Origin: Apostichopus japonicus
Taxonomy: Eukaryota > Echinodermata > Holothuroidea > Aspidochirotida > Stichopodidae
DNA: 64,000 nucleotides
NCBI RefSeq assembly: GCF_037975245.1
Contig: NC_092571.1
Coordinates: forward strand, 23,671,917-23,735,916
Direction: 5' to 3'
Shown: positions 23,601 to 32,068 of the stretch, piece after piece
How the letters are laid out: each line of letters opens with the position of its first letter
Position numbering within the stretch: position 1 is the first letter of the stretch
The notes under the pieces: model-generated
Told to the model about the DNA's origin: nothing
The model's input: the letters and a program-made list of their open reading frames with translations, nothing else
Database searches by the model: none
Made by a program: the position numbers and the translations under genes

Positions 23601-25399
23601 TGACATAGGGAAGAAATTGTGTACATGAAACAGCTCTTAAATTGTATCATCATATAATACAGTTACCTATGCCACTGCAAATTTGCAAAGGCACCAGAAC
23701 AGTGTAAAGTGAGTGATGCTAATTATTGCTCAACCTCACTTTCATGTATTTTAATTAATTCTTCGTCACAAGGGTGAATTTGATAATCACCAAATACTTT
23801 TTTTGCAATTAAACGTACCACCAGCTAATAATTCTATCATAAATTCATAAATTGAAGAACAAAGACACTGCATTGTTTCCATATGTGAATGAGTTGCGAA
23901 TAAGTTGGAAGAAACGAACCAACATTCAGAGGACAATATAATTCCAGCATTTCCACCTCTGAACTTGTTTATTCCGCAGTATACTGGCTTGCAGTTCTTA
24001 GTCACATTAAAGGGTTTGGAACTTGTTCAAGATGCATCTTTGCAAAGTTTCAAAGCCAATTAAAGATCAAAATTACATGCTAGTTGTTTTTCATGCTGGC
24101 CTGTTAAAGTAATAACACAAACACACACAAATCTTGAATAGAAACATTTAAGAAATTTCATTTACCCCTTGAATATCAGTAGGGAGGGCATCCATCTGCA
24201 ATAATATGTTCATACATTCTTTATAAATCTCATCCAAATCATCAGTTTCCTGTGAGAGCGTCGCACTTCGTATTTTATTATGGTACATGCCATAGCCCAT
24301 GGATTTAGGATCCTCCCTTGGAGTTCCGGCTTTTCTTACCTATGAAAAAAATTCAAACTCATAATATCCTGTTAGGAATGGATCTCTCTACTGACAATGA
24401 AAAAGACAAAAAAACGTCTCTGATAACACGGAAACAATTGTTGTTTACACAAATTAGGTCGATTTTGAAAGTACAGTAAGACTATGCATACTTTCAAATC
24501 TATATCCTGTTATGATAGTGCAACGGCTATGGAAACGACCTACAATATAACATTAAATGTTCTTATTTGTTTAGAAATGTTAGTTTTCAGTGTACAAATG
24601 CACCTTTAATCCACCAATGATGCAAAACCTATACCTGTGTTGTAATATTCAAGCATGACTGCTAAATAACACCAGCTAACTTTTTCCTGAATTTCTGCTG
24701 AAGTGTTTGTTTGAAAGGAAATTTTACACTGTAAACACAAATTGTTGATTAAAAGTGTTTGTCAATCCTTATATTACCAAGCAATGGAGCAGGCATCAAA
24801 TTAAAACAATAGTCAACAAACCTTCAACTTAATTGTCAAAGTTCGACCAGTCATCGCCAACTTTTGCAACCTCTTATGGAGCTCCAGACAGAGTCCGTAC
24901 ATGAAATCCCTCACATCTGCCTGCTGGAATTAACATAATATTGAAATAGTTCTTAATTGGTCGGGAAGATAACAGAGTCAAAGTTTGCGAAACTGCAGAG
25001 ATGGCGGATTAATTATATCAATGTAGTAAAAATAAGACTTAACAAGGTAGCACAGAGGGTTAGACATTGCCCCGAACCCCTGTTATTTTCTGAGATGTGC
25101 TCACCTTTCACTTAGGGCTTCACAAAGGAGAACTAAATTGCTAATCATTCCTATCATTTTAGCTCAAGGGAAGTTATCACCTCTATATAATAGCAAATAT
25201 ATCATCAACTATAAACTTCCACTTATGTGTTTAATTCGTTGTCAGATTTGGTCGTATCTAATTTGTAAGGAGGTCAATGAACCCTACAGTAACTTACACA
25301 AAACTTACCACTTTGAGGTGGATGCCATATTTCACCTCAACAGAGACGTACTTCCTTTCCTTCTCCATTTTGACTCTGAGTGGTCGCAGGTCCTTCTCT
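11337..25399 (-). CDS. REV1: REV1-like Y-family DNA polymerase, copy C (13 exons, spliced)
   Basis: Translesion DNA polymerase of the REV1 family; REV1 inserts dCMP opposite damaged or missing bases in the nucleus. The 13 exons join in frame to 4161 nt (1386 residues) from the candidate Met at 25368. Order: an extra little-finger domain (1-112), a Ser/Gln-rich linker, the N-digit KSRYHHLSTW (about 516-525), palm with DID (Asp605, Asp607) and AEIASCSYEAR, SCDE (Asp831, Glu832), thumb, second little finger ending DIRG, a Lys/Ser linker, UBM1 (from about 1240) and UBM2 (from about 1292). The dCTP-pairing Arg (human R357) is kept as Arg518; human L358 is Tyr. The three catalytic acids are present, so activity is plausible. 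BRCT and REV1 C-terminal domains are not seen. True upstream exons, if any, were not found. The family call is firm; the extra N-terminal domain needs transcript support. Confidence 0.88.
12313..12502 (-). CDS. REV1: Copy C exon 12: UBM1
   Basis: 190 nt, the same length as copy A exon 3. It encodes KRRNLSTGDLP, then UBM1 (SLDPDVLKELPPDILREVL) and the acidic HVDDLPSFTE. Acceptor 'tattctag', donor GTAAGT. Confidence 0.88.
13274..13368 (-). CDS. REV1: Copy C exon 11: FLKP-type short exon
   Basis: 95 nt, the same length as the matching exons in A and B. It encodes PLLKPLTMFSPKPDT, the variant of a conserved motif (FLKPxSMFxPKP). Acceptor 'ccacag', donor GTGAGT. The function of the motif is unknown. 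Confidence 0.82.
14426..14782 (-). CDS. REV1: Copy C exon 10: Lys/Ser-rich linker after the core
   Basis: 357 nt, starting VAVLMSLLKKV where the others have VGIxISRLKK. It encodes KDMLIKKGSEVKKTPSL followed by SEVTEPSEMVARKAEA, a degenerate repeat of about 11-15 residues that is longer in A and B. Donor GTACGT after GATCAT. Confidence 0.85.
16282..16578 (-). repeat. tRNA-derived SINE, family 2, with target duplication
   Basis: Read on the minus strand it starts at the tRNA-like end: 'gtggccaattggctaag' is an A-box-like block and 'ggttcgattcc' a perfect B box. It ends in 'agcgctatataacaatc' and an (ATT)n tail. CTGGTACTAT flanks it on both sides (16272-16281 and 16579-16588), a 10-bp target duplication typical of LINE-mobilised SINEs. 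Confidence 0.88.
16690..16863 (-). CDS. REV1: Copy C exon 9: end of second little finger
   Basis: 174 nt, the length shared by all such exons here. It encodes YLGYGECDNKSRAKTLRQET..., matching the human FGGHGICDN...TLDQATDN region, and ends RDIRG, like human DMRG. Donor GTAGGT. Confidence 0.9.
17343..17444 (-). CDS. REV1: Copy C exon 8: middle of second little finger
   Basis: 102 nt, as in the other little-finger exons. It encodes FAEALKFVSNLAEAVQKKL and ends AGRTITLKLK. The acceptor was set at 'gatag' (17445) because this restores the family length and frame; a 'gcag' seven bases downstream would break the frame. Confidence 0.85.
18879..19099 (-). CDS. REV1: Copy C exon 7: thumb and start of little finger
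   Basis: 221 nt. It encodes GVGEVTNNKLKSLGISTCAE, the thumb matching human GVGHSMESKLASLGIKTC, then QDLYEHCRGQRDQPIRVERK and SATINYGIRF, which begins the little finger. The residues joined to the previous exon read LKGVG where human and copy B have LPGVG. Confidence 0.92.
19545..19664 (-). CDS. REV1: Copy C exon 6: end of palm
   Basis: 120 nt. It encodes SNTLLAKICTQRAKPNGIYL, matching human SNILLARMATRKAKPDGQYH, then EEDKVDEFMKRLPVTELKG. Acceptor 'gtttag', donor GTAATT. Confidence 0.92.
20272..20426 (-). CDS. REV1: Copy C exon 5: palm with catalytic SCDE
   Basis: 155 nt. It encodes FTSNIEAISCDELYIDVTKT, which matches human HNIEAVSCDEALVDIT. Asp831 and Glu832 are the second pair of metal-binding acids. 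It ends QCTASVGIG at donor GTACGT. Confidence 0.93.
21179..23301 (-). CDS. REV1: Copy C exon 4: chimeric linker, N-digit and palm
   Basis: 2123 nt. It starts VGVQISRLEKR, like a post-little-finger linker (human GVGIHVNQL), runs through about 370 residues rich in Ser, Asn and Gln with repeated SN/SQ patches, then gives FLPDFWRKSRYHHLSTW (N-digit), MHIDIDCFFVAV (catalytic DID) and NPLAEIASCSYEAREFG. About 120 residues separate GKPLAVTG from AEIAS, longer than in human REV1. It ends LFYETVA plus two bases. The join of linker and core in one exon is the sign of an internal duplication. Confidence 0.93.
24166..24339 (-). CDS. REV1: Copy C exon 3: end of first (extra) little finger
   Basis: 174 nt. 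It encodes VRKAGTPREDPKSMGYGMYH, then LSQETDDL, and ends TDIQG, so it parallels exon 9. It precedes the catalytic core, so this is a second little-finger domain in the same protein. Confidence 0.88.
24822..24923 (-). CDS. REV1: Copy C exon 2: middle of first little finger
   Basis: 102 nt. It encodes QADVRDFMYGLCLELHKRLQ and ends MTGRTLTIKLK. The acceptor before CAGGCAG is chosen over a CAG three bases later because it gives the family length. Confidence 0.86.
25309..25399 (-). CDS. REV1: Copy C exon 1 (first recognised): start of first little finger
   Basis: It encodes EKDLRPLRVKMEKERKYVSV and VKYGIHLKV, matching human RPVRTEKERKSVSAEINYGI. In-frame TAG TAA lie just upstream, so either splicing enters at 'ctacag' (25399) or translation starts at the Met at 25368. 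Copy B has a Met at exactly the same place, 60 nt from its donor, which favours the Met start. No thumb exon was found further upstream. Confidence 0.75.
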
Positions 25400-28238
25400 C
25401 TGTAGCGTTACTATGGATATTCATTAATAAGATTCCATCAATAGAGTAATGTTAAATAGTGACATTTTGACAAATTATCCATCGACTTTCAGCACTGAAC
25501 ATGTGGCAAAATTCGAACTCAGTGTAGGCTACCAGCATGTGCTACAATCATGAGGTTGGGGGCTATTGTAAGTTCATTACAACACTATGAAATATCAAAC
25601 CATTATTGACCCACAAGTGGGCAAAATGCAGTAAGTGGCGTAGCTTGGTTTCAGGTTACTCAGGTTACTATTGAACCAGCGCCCTTCATCCTTAGGCTTT
25701 CGTCACGGGGGTCGGTTCACATGGCACAAGTGTTGTAGCCAGGCGATTGAGCCCACTTCTGTCCTAAGCTAAGGTTAGCAAACAACATCACTTTTATTGG
25801 GGAAGGGTGGGGGTCAAGGCACGCGGCTCCTAGTTTGCCTGAAATTTTAACACCTGACGCATAGACCTACAAATTACTTCAGGTAGTGGTGACTATTGAC
25901 TAATTTTAATTTGTGACTTGTTTTGCTAACAAAAGCAAGATTGAAAGACGTCGATGAAATGAACTGAAAATGTGTCTTTTTGTTTTAATTACAGTATAAA
26001 TCGTTTACCCTAAAGAAAGATGCTGCGCGGATGCAAATGACGAAGTTACATTTGATTAAAAGTCTTGACGTTTGAGCATTGGCATCTACGCAGACATTTC
26101 AAATGCTTAACACATATTTCACGGAAATATTAGCCCTTGAACATAATGACATCAATGTAAAGTAAATGACTGTTAAGAACATATTATTTGCCACCATCCC
26201 ATGGTGGGACATTCACCGTGATACATTTCCTCGTTTTAATGATAACTTTCACTTCCACGTTTAAGTTTGTAAAAATGCAATTTTCGTACGAGAGTGTAAG
26301 ATCCGGCAATTTTTCGATTAGCAGCGTGGAACTTTTATTTTATTTTTGTCTTGCTTAGAAGTGTCTGCCAGGTAGGGGATGATGAGGTACGTATCCTTTT
26401 ACAAATTCGACAAGAAAGACTTAATAGTTTATTCACTAAGGAAGAGCAATGCAGTGGTAAGTTAAACTTTTACTTGGCAGTAATGCCGCGGGTTACGACT
26501 GTAGGACTAACGTTAAAACATGGTTTTACTTTTTATCGTGAGTTACTTCATACGTACAATGACTTAAAATACAAATATGTGTAAAAATCAGTGTAACAGT
26601 TACTCTAGGATGACCTATATACGTTATACTTCTTAAAAGTTAAACTTGAATCAAATTCAAATAAAATTGATGCGAATAATTATTAACGTCATGGTCATTA
26701 GTTTATAAATGAGAATTCATGGCTGAAGTTACTTTTTGCAATTAAGTCGGGCCTATACGCTAGCTAGCCTTATCAATTATTGTACATACCTTCGCCTTGT
26801 AAAGTTGTGCAAAGTGAAAAGGGATCTTCCCGTAGCTAGTTTCACTCGGATTGGCCCATGTAGGCCTACGTTAAAAGTAGTAAGTTGAGTCTTAGGCCCA
26901 ACTGCTGGTCCTTGCTTCAGTCATTCCACACCTGAAGCAATCCAAACTTCGAATGCTATAACCTGTAAAATCGATGACATGAGCAACCAACTGATAAGCG
27001 CGTCCCCTGTCTAGCGTTAGCATTGTTTAGGAGGGCTAGCGTAAGCATTGTTGACAGGTTTACGCGCGCGCGTCGAGTGCAGCCGTTTGACAATAACCTT
27101 TTGTTTACTTTGGCACCAAAATGAAAGAACAAAGGAAGAAAAACTAACCGTACATACTTCGTGCAAACCTTGATTCTTGGCAACAATAAAGCTTTTTCGT
27201 GTTCTCAACTGCACATGTACGAAATGTTGAGCGTAGCTGAGATATAAGCGCTACAAATTACAGCAATTCGGCGCTCCAATTACACTGAGATTACCGTAGG
27301 TAGGAGAAAACTAACAGAAACAGCTCCTCAGCCATATCATCAGTGTGTAATGAAATGGGGTAAATCTTTTTTAAATATGTGATTCAACAATTTGAAAGTC
27401 ATCGGAAACATCCTCGTCGGGTTGTCGCGGGGGTGGGGTGGGATAATGAACGTGATCTCTACGTATTTGACCCTGCCGTTCTGATATAATCAATACTAAA
27501 TGTATTATTCACGAAATGGTACTAAACAGTAAAAGCTATAAAGCATGCGGACACGTCAATTCCAACACTGCCAAATAATTGTGATACACAAGGGTGCCAG
27601 TCGTTTGTTTGAGAACAAGAAAGGCAATGGGATGGGGTTGTAAGGGATAAAAGTACAGAGTTGCGGACAGGTGGGAAAGTATCCTCTGATGATGGCAGAC
27701 ATATCTAGAGCCACGTATACTAGTCAAACTAGATTTGTATTTGATCAATCGAGATGATACAGACATATCAATAGGTTTTCTAGAATTACCATTTTCCTCG
27801 ATATTCTTTTATTTTTGCTAGATCTATAGGCCTAATAAGTTTTGGATAGCCTTATATCTTTCTGTAGGCACTGGTATGGAAAGATAAAACTTTATATGTG
27901 GTATGATACATCTAGTCTGCTAGCAGAGTTGTCATGTATATACACTATGCAGCGGTAGCTACTAGATAACAAAATGTCGCCTCATCGTCCTTGAACTAAT
28001 ATTACTCACATTTTACGCAATTTAATTAGTTCGTAATTACTTCCCATTTCCTAATGACGCAAGTTGGCCACTTCAAGAACAGCAAAACACTACTAAATTT
28101 GACTTAATTATGCCTTATTGGATTGGGAGGATGACGATACTCTTGGACGGTAATCAATTTCTGCAAAATTGATTAGGTGATTGTTGCTACTGGAAGAGCG
28201 ATATATGTAACATTACACGAATGGTGATATATATTTGT
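25400..28238. other. Upstream region of copy C, no gene recognised
   Basis: Not coding as far as can be seen. A patch at about 26950-27310 has more CpG than its surroundings ('tacgcgcgcgcgtcgag'), which could mark the copy C promoter and an untranslated first exon. 'agtggcgtagcttgg' near 25635 resembles a hAT terminus without a partner. Confidence 0.4.
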
Positions 28239-28239
28239 T

Positions 28240-28710
28240 TATAAGATGGGATTTTTTGATACAGTGAGGTACCTTGACATGTGCGGTCCATTCATATGGT
28301 GAGGTCCTTTGATATGCTGAGGTCTCTTGATATGCTGGCTGAGGTCTTTTCTTGTGTGTTTCTTCGATAGGTTGTCGAGCGTCTGTGATATGGTGAGGTC
28401 CTTTGATATGGTGAGGGCCTTTGATATGGTGAGGTCTTCTGACATGATGAGGTCCTTTGAAATGGTGAGGTCTTTTGACATGATGGGGTTCTATGATATG
28501 GCGAGGTCCTTTAATATAGTGAGGTCAGTTTGATATGATGAGGAACTTTGATATGGTGAGGCCTCTTGACATGAGGTCCTTTAATATGGTAAGGTCTTTT
28601 GATATGATGAGGTCCTTTGATATGATGAGGTCCTTTCTTTGGTGAGGTCTTTTGACATGCTGAGGTAATATGGTGAAGTCTCTTGATATGATGAGGTCGC
28701 TTATTCAAGT
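28240..28710. repeat. Degenerate 18-bp-type tandem repeat
   Basis: The motif 'gatatggtgaggtccttt' and close variants repeat about 20 times. Because the unit is near a multiple of three, long open frames appear on both strands (His-Ile-Lys-Gly-Pro type on the minus strand). They are repeat artefacts. Confidence 0.85.
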
Positions 28711-28829
28711 TCGTAATGGCAACATGAAAGCATATGTTAAAGAAGGGAACTTCTATTCTGCATAGCAGCTTCCTGGCTACCTTTTATAATTACATAACTG
28801 ACTTCTCATCATAACCACTCAGACAGTAA

Positions 28830-29340
28830 TTGGGGTAAAGACAGGGGAATGGGTAGGAGTGGGGAGCAGTAGGGTGAAGCAGGAATTGGGGGAAGGGCAG
28901 AGGGAAGGGACAAGGGTAGGGTAGGAAAAGGGGCAAGTTGGGTATGGATGAGATGGGGTAGGGGCCAGGTGGGTAGGGCTTAGGTGGGGATCGAGGGGTG
29001 AGTTGGGTTGGGGTAGTTGGGGAGGGCTAAGGTGGGGTGGGTAAGGTGGGTGGAGTGGGGGTACGGTGGGGTAGGGTAGGGTTAAGGAGGGGTAAGGGAA
29101 GAGGTAGGTAAAGCAAAAGGTAAGGAGTGATAAGGTAACAAGGAAAGGAGAAAAGTTATGGGGAAGGTGATTGGGAAGGTAATTGGGAAGGTAAGTTGGA
29201 AGGTAATTGGGAAGGGCAAGGGGTTTGGGATGGGTAAAAGGCAAGGACAGGGTAATTGGAATGGATAGGTTAACAGGCAAGGGGTAGAGTAATGGACAAG
29301 GGAAATGGGCAAGGGTTAGGTATTGGGTAAAGGGTGGGAA
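28830..29340 (+). repeat. G-rich, purine-rich low-complexity tract
   Basis: About 500 bases made largely of GGG runs separated by A, T or AA ('ggggtagggtagggttaagg'). The minus strand reads as Pro/Leu/Ser/Thr-rich open frames that are not genes. Several stretches have four GGG runs close together and could fold as G-quadruplexes. Confidence 0.85.
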
Positions 29341-29344
29341 TTTT

Positions 29345-31100
29345 TACAGAATGAGTATGGTTTCAACAGTTAATGTCTGATATGGATCATCAGTTGCATA
29401 ATGTCACCCCATTATGTAATTTTTGTTAATATTTGCTATTCATATTGCTACTTATTTCCTGACAGTATGATTATACATGTTGTTAGTTTCAATGCAAATA
29501 AAGGTTACCATTGATAACATTAAAATAAAACTTACCAGGCAACAGTATCATACACAACATGTCTGGAGACCTTGTAGTATACATCAAACTCACATGGAAC
29601 GGTCTGCCATCTTCTGCAAAGCTCCTCTATTTTCCTCATAACTCTACTCAGTCTGTTTCTGATGCTGCCGGCACAAATGTCAAGCTTTGTAACCACAGGT
29701 TGTATTCTCCACCAGCAATGGTCAAATTATTGCCATTCCAGTTTAACATTTTTTACTTCTGATGACCAATTACTGATTTTCTGTCTTCAAGACCTGCTCC
29801 AATTCCATTGGCACATTCGGGCATCTGAATTTTGAGCTCCTCCTCTTTATCCTACCCCCACCCCCACCCTCCCCTTTATTATTCCCTCCCTCCCCCACCC
29901 ACACTCTTCTTTCCCTATCCATAATTACATTCCTTGTTTGTTTTTTGGGGGTCCATTTTGCCTTTTACCCTTCAAATCAACCAAATTCTTCATTTGTTGA
30001 GTTTTGGCAATCTCCTGTTCCTTATCTCCACACTGTACAGATAAACGTGTCGAAAAAAATTGACATTTTGGAGAGCATATGACCACTGTTCACCAACTTT
30101 GGGCAATTTTTTCTGCACCTATGACCTGACCTTAAGATATTAGAAAAAAAAACAAAATTAGTAAAGAAGAGGTCGTCAACTTTAGGAAACTGTTATTTTC
30201 TACTCAGTGTATTCTTCATGGCTTTATAGAAACACTTGAGTCTCTGCCAAAAACAATTATATTACAAACAAAAGCAACTTTGTAAACAATATTCTTTTCC
30301 ATGTTTGTAATACACTTGATATTTTGATAATAGAATGTGTTGTAACTGAAACAATGGAACAATCTAGTCGTGCTCGATAACTTCACAGGATTGCAGGAAG
30401 TTCCTAGCGTCAGTTTCTGTTTTATCTGATACGCCTTCCTGCTCTGATACTAGATATTCAAATGTAAATTTTGTTACTTGGCATAACCAGCCAAAACGGT
30501 TTTGTACACAGTTTAATATGTCGAGCAATGTCATCATGCATGATACAGCCCAATGAATGACGTATATTGTGGGCCAGTAAAACCCTATGTTAGGGTTAAC
30601 CCCTAGGGTTAACCCTAACCTGAGAAATACTGCATCACATGTAGTATCGTGTAAATCGTACTTCTTGAGGCAATGGAACTCGTCACATTAAAATGTGTCT
30701 AGAGAGATGCAAAAAAAACTTGAGTCTTGGTGGCATAACCATCTGAATATTGAATATGCATGAGCACTTGCTGACTGACCTATGACATGGACAAACATTT
30801 TTGACTGTGCCAAACATTAACATGGTGAATTGAACACTGGTCAAACCTAAACAAATTCTGAGTAAAGAATATGCATCAAATAATTTTGTAGCTTTTCAAA
30901 CTAAGGATTTCCAGTTTATGAATTGAATATTCGGAGTATGACATGAATAATAATTCATTTCAGAATGTTTACAGTTTGTCAGACCCAATGAATGTATTCA
31001 GTTTGATGCTTTCATATGCCATATTCATGTGCCGAACTATCCCACCATCTGTTGTGCGGATGGAATATCATGGGTAGGATTTTTAAAAGTTAAGTGCCAC
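29345..31100. other. Gene-free spacer between copies B and C
   Basis: No gene. It holds pyrimidine-rich patches near 29850-29920 and a telomere-like inverted motif at 30590-30618. Confidence 0.5.
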
Positions 31101-31625
31101 CAGTGGCATGGCACAGGATTTCAAAGGTGAGGGAACCAAATTGAAAATAAGCGAATAAAGGATTTTATAAAGGGTGGGGGGGGGGGGCTGAACTGGGGTC
31201 ATTAAAGCTGATCCCTCTGTAGAGGGCTAATGGGTCCTCTGCCAGATAAAAAAAATGATTAAATTTTTACCATCAAATGGAGCATTCTGAGTCATATTAC
31301 ACTATAGATTAGGTCTACATAAGTAGAAACCCTATTATCGGCCAGGGGCTTTCGCCCCCAACCCGCTGAAGCAACTTAACTTAAGAAACAGCTTATTACA
31401 AGACATATCGTATCGTAACGTAGCCCTAATCACAAGGATTTACTAATTAATTCTTTATGTGAGGTTGGACAAAAAGTGGGGGCGGGGTGGATACATCCGT
31501 AGTAGTGGTCCAGTTATACCCGGGTGAATGAAAGAATCCTGACTGAACCATTTTTTCCCACGTGACAATTGGAGGTAGGGGGTGGGCGATTCCACGCCCC
31601 CCCCCCCCCCGTGGGTATGCCACTG
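31101..31625. mobile_element. hAT-type MITE with perfect 8-bp target duplication
   Basis: The ends are CAGTGGCATG at the left and TATGCCACTG at the right, inverted repeats. AGTGCCAC flanks both sides (31093-31100 and 31626-31633). It is 525 bp with G and C runs near the ends and no transposase. It lies just beyond the stop codon of copy B, so it may sit in that gene's 3' flank. Confidence 0.88.
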
Positions 31626-31777
31626 AGTGCCACAGCATGGACCAACAAAATCAGCAGAAAATAGAACTAATTCCCTGATTCAAGATAAATACTGTAGAGC
31701 TAAGCCCCGAGGAAAGTAGGTCCCCCTCCCCTCCCCAACTAAAATTCTTGATGCATCATGACAGTCACTCCAACTGC

Positions 31778-32068
31778 TTACAGAGCAGAATGTCTCCTGG
31801 CTTTTACTTTTGATGTCTGAATATTCATGACTTCAAAAAGACTCCTTTGTACGGACAATTTTCCGCTGCCACTCTGAGAGCCATCCTTCAAATATTTCTT
31901 CTTCTTTTTCGCTCCATTTATGTCTCGAAGCTCTTCCTGAAATCCCCGCTTCTCTGGACTTTTCTTCTCTGGTGTCTTTTCTGACATATGAGAAACTTTC
32001 CTTCTATATGCTGATAACAGCTCACCTTGGATCTCTGTGGGCAAGGCTTGAAAGGAAGCTTGGTCGAT
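31778..32068 (-). CDS. REV1: Copy B exon 13: UBM2 and C-terminus
   Basis: 291 nt, the same as copy A. UBM2 reads FQALPTEIQGELLSAYRRK, close to human FAALPAELQRELKAAYDQR. A Lys-rich tract (AKKKKKYLKDG) could act in nuclear import. It ends SVQRSLFEVMNIQ...RRHSAL then TAA. Confidence 0.9.
   Translation of the reverse strand: MDQASFQALPTEIQGELLSAYRRKVSHMSEKTPEKKSPEKRGFQEELRDINGAKKKKKYLKDGSQSGSGKLSVQRSLFEVMNIQTSKVKARRHSAL

Larger units (their letters stand above)
11625..25308. other. Introns of copy C: content
   Basis: All twelve introns obey GT-AG. The longest (14783-16689) holds a SINE at 16282-16578. The intron 19100-19544 holds a C run near 19336-19351 inside a short dispersed segment ('ccaagacccacca...accccatcagaat') that recurs near 37650 and 63625. 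Intron 12503-13273 and intron 17445-18878 show nothing recognisable. Plus-strand open frames over the exons are antisense shadows. Confidence 0.6.

Noticed and set aside
25635-25860. hAT element starting 'agtggcgtagcttgg'
   Set aside because: No inverted partner end or target duplication found.
28239-28708. His/Lys/Pro-rich repeat protein frames
   Set aside because: Produced by the 18-bp-type tandem repeat on both strands.
28819-29312. Pro/Leu-rich open frames of up to 153 codons
   Set aside because: Reverse reading of the G-rich low-complexity tract.
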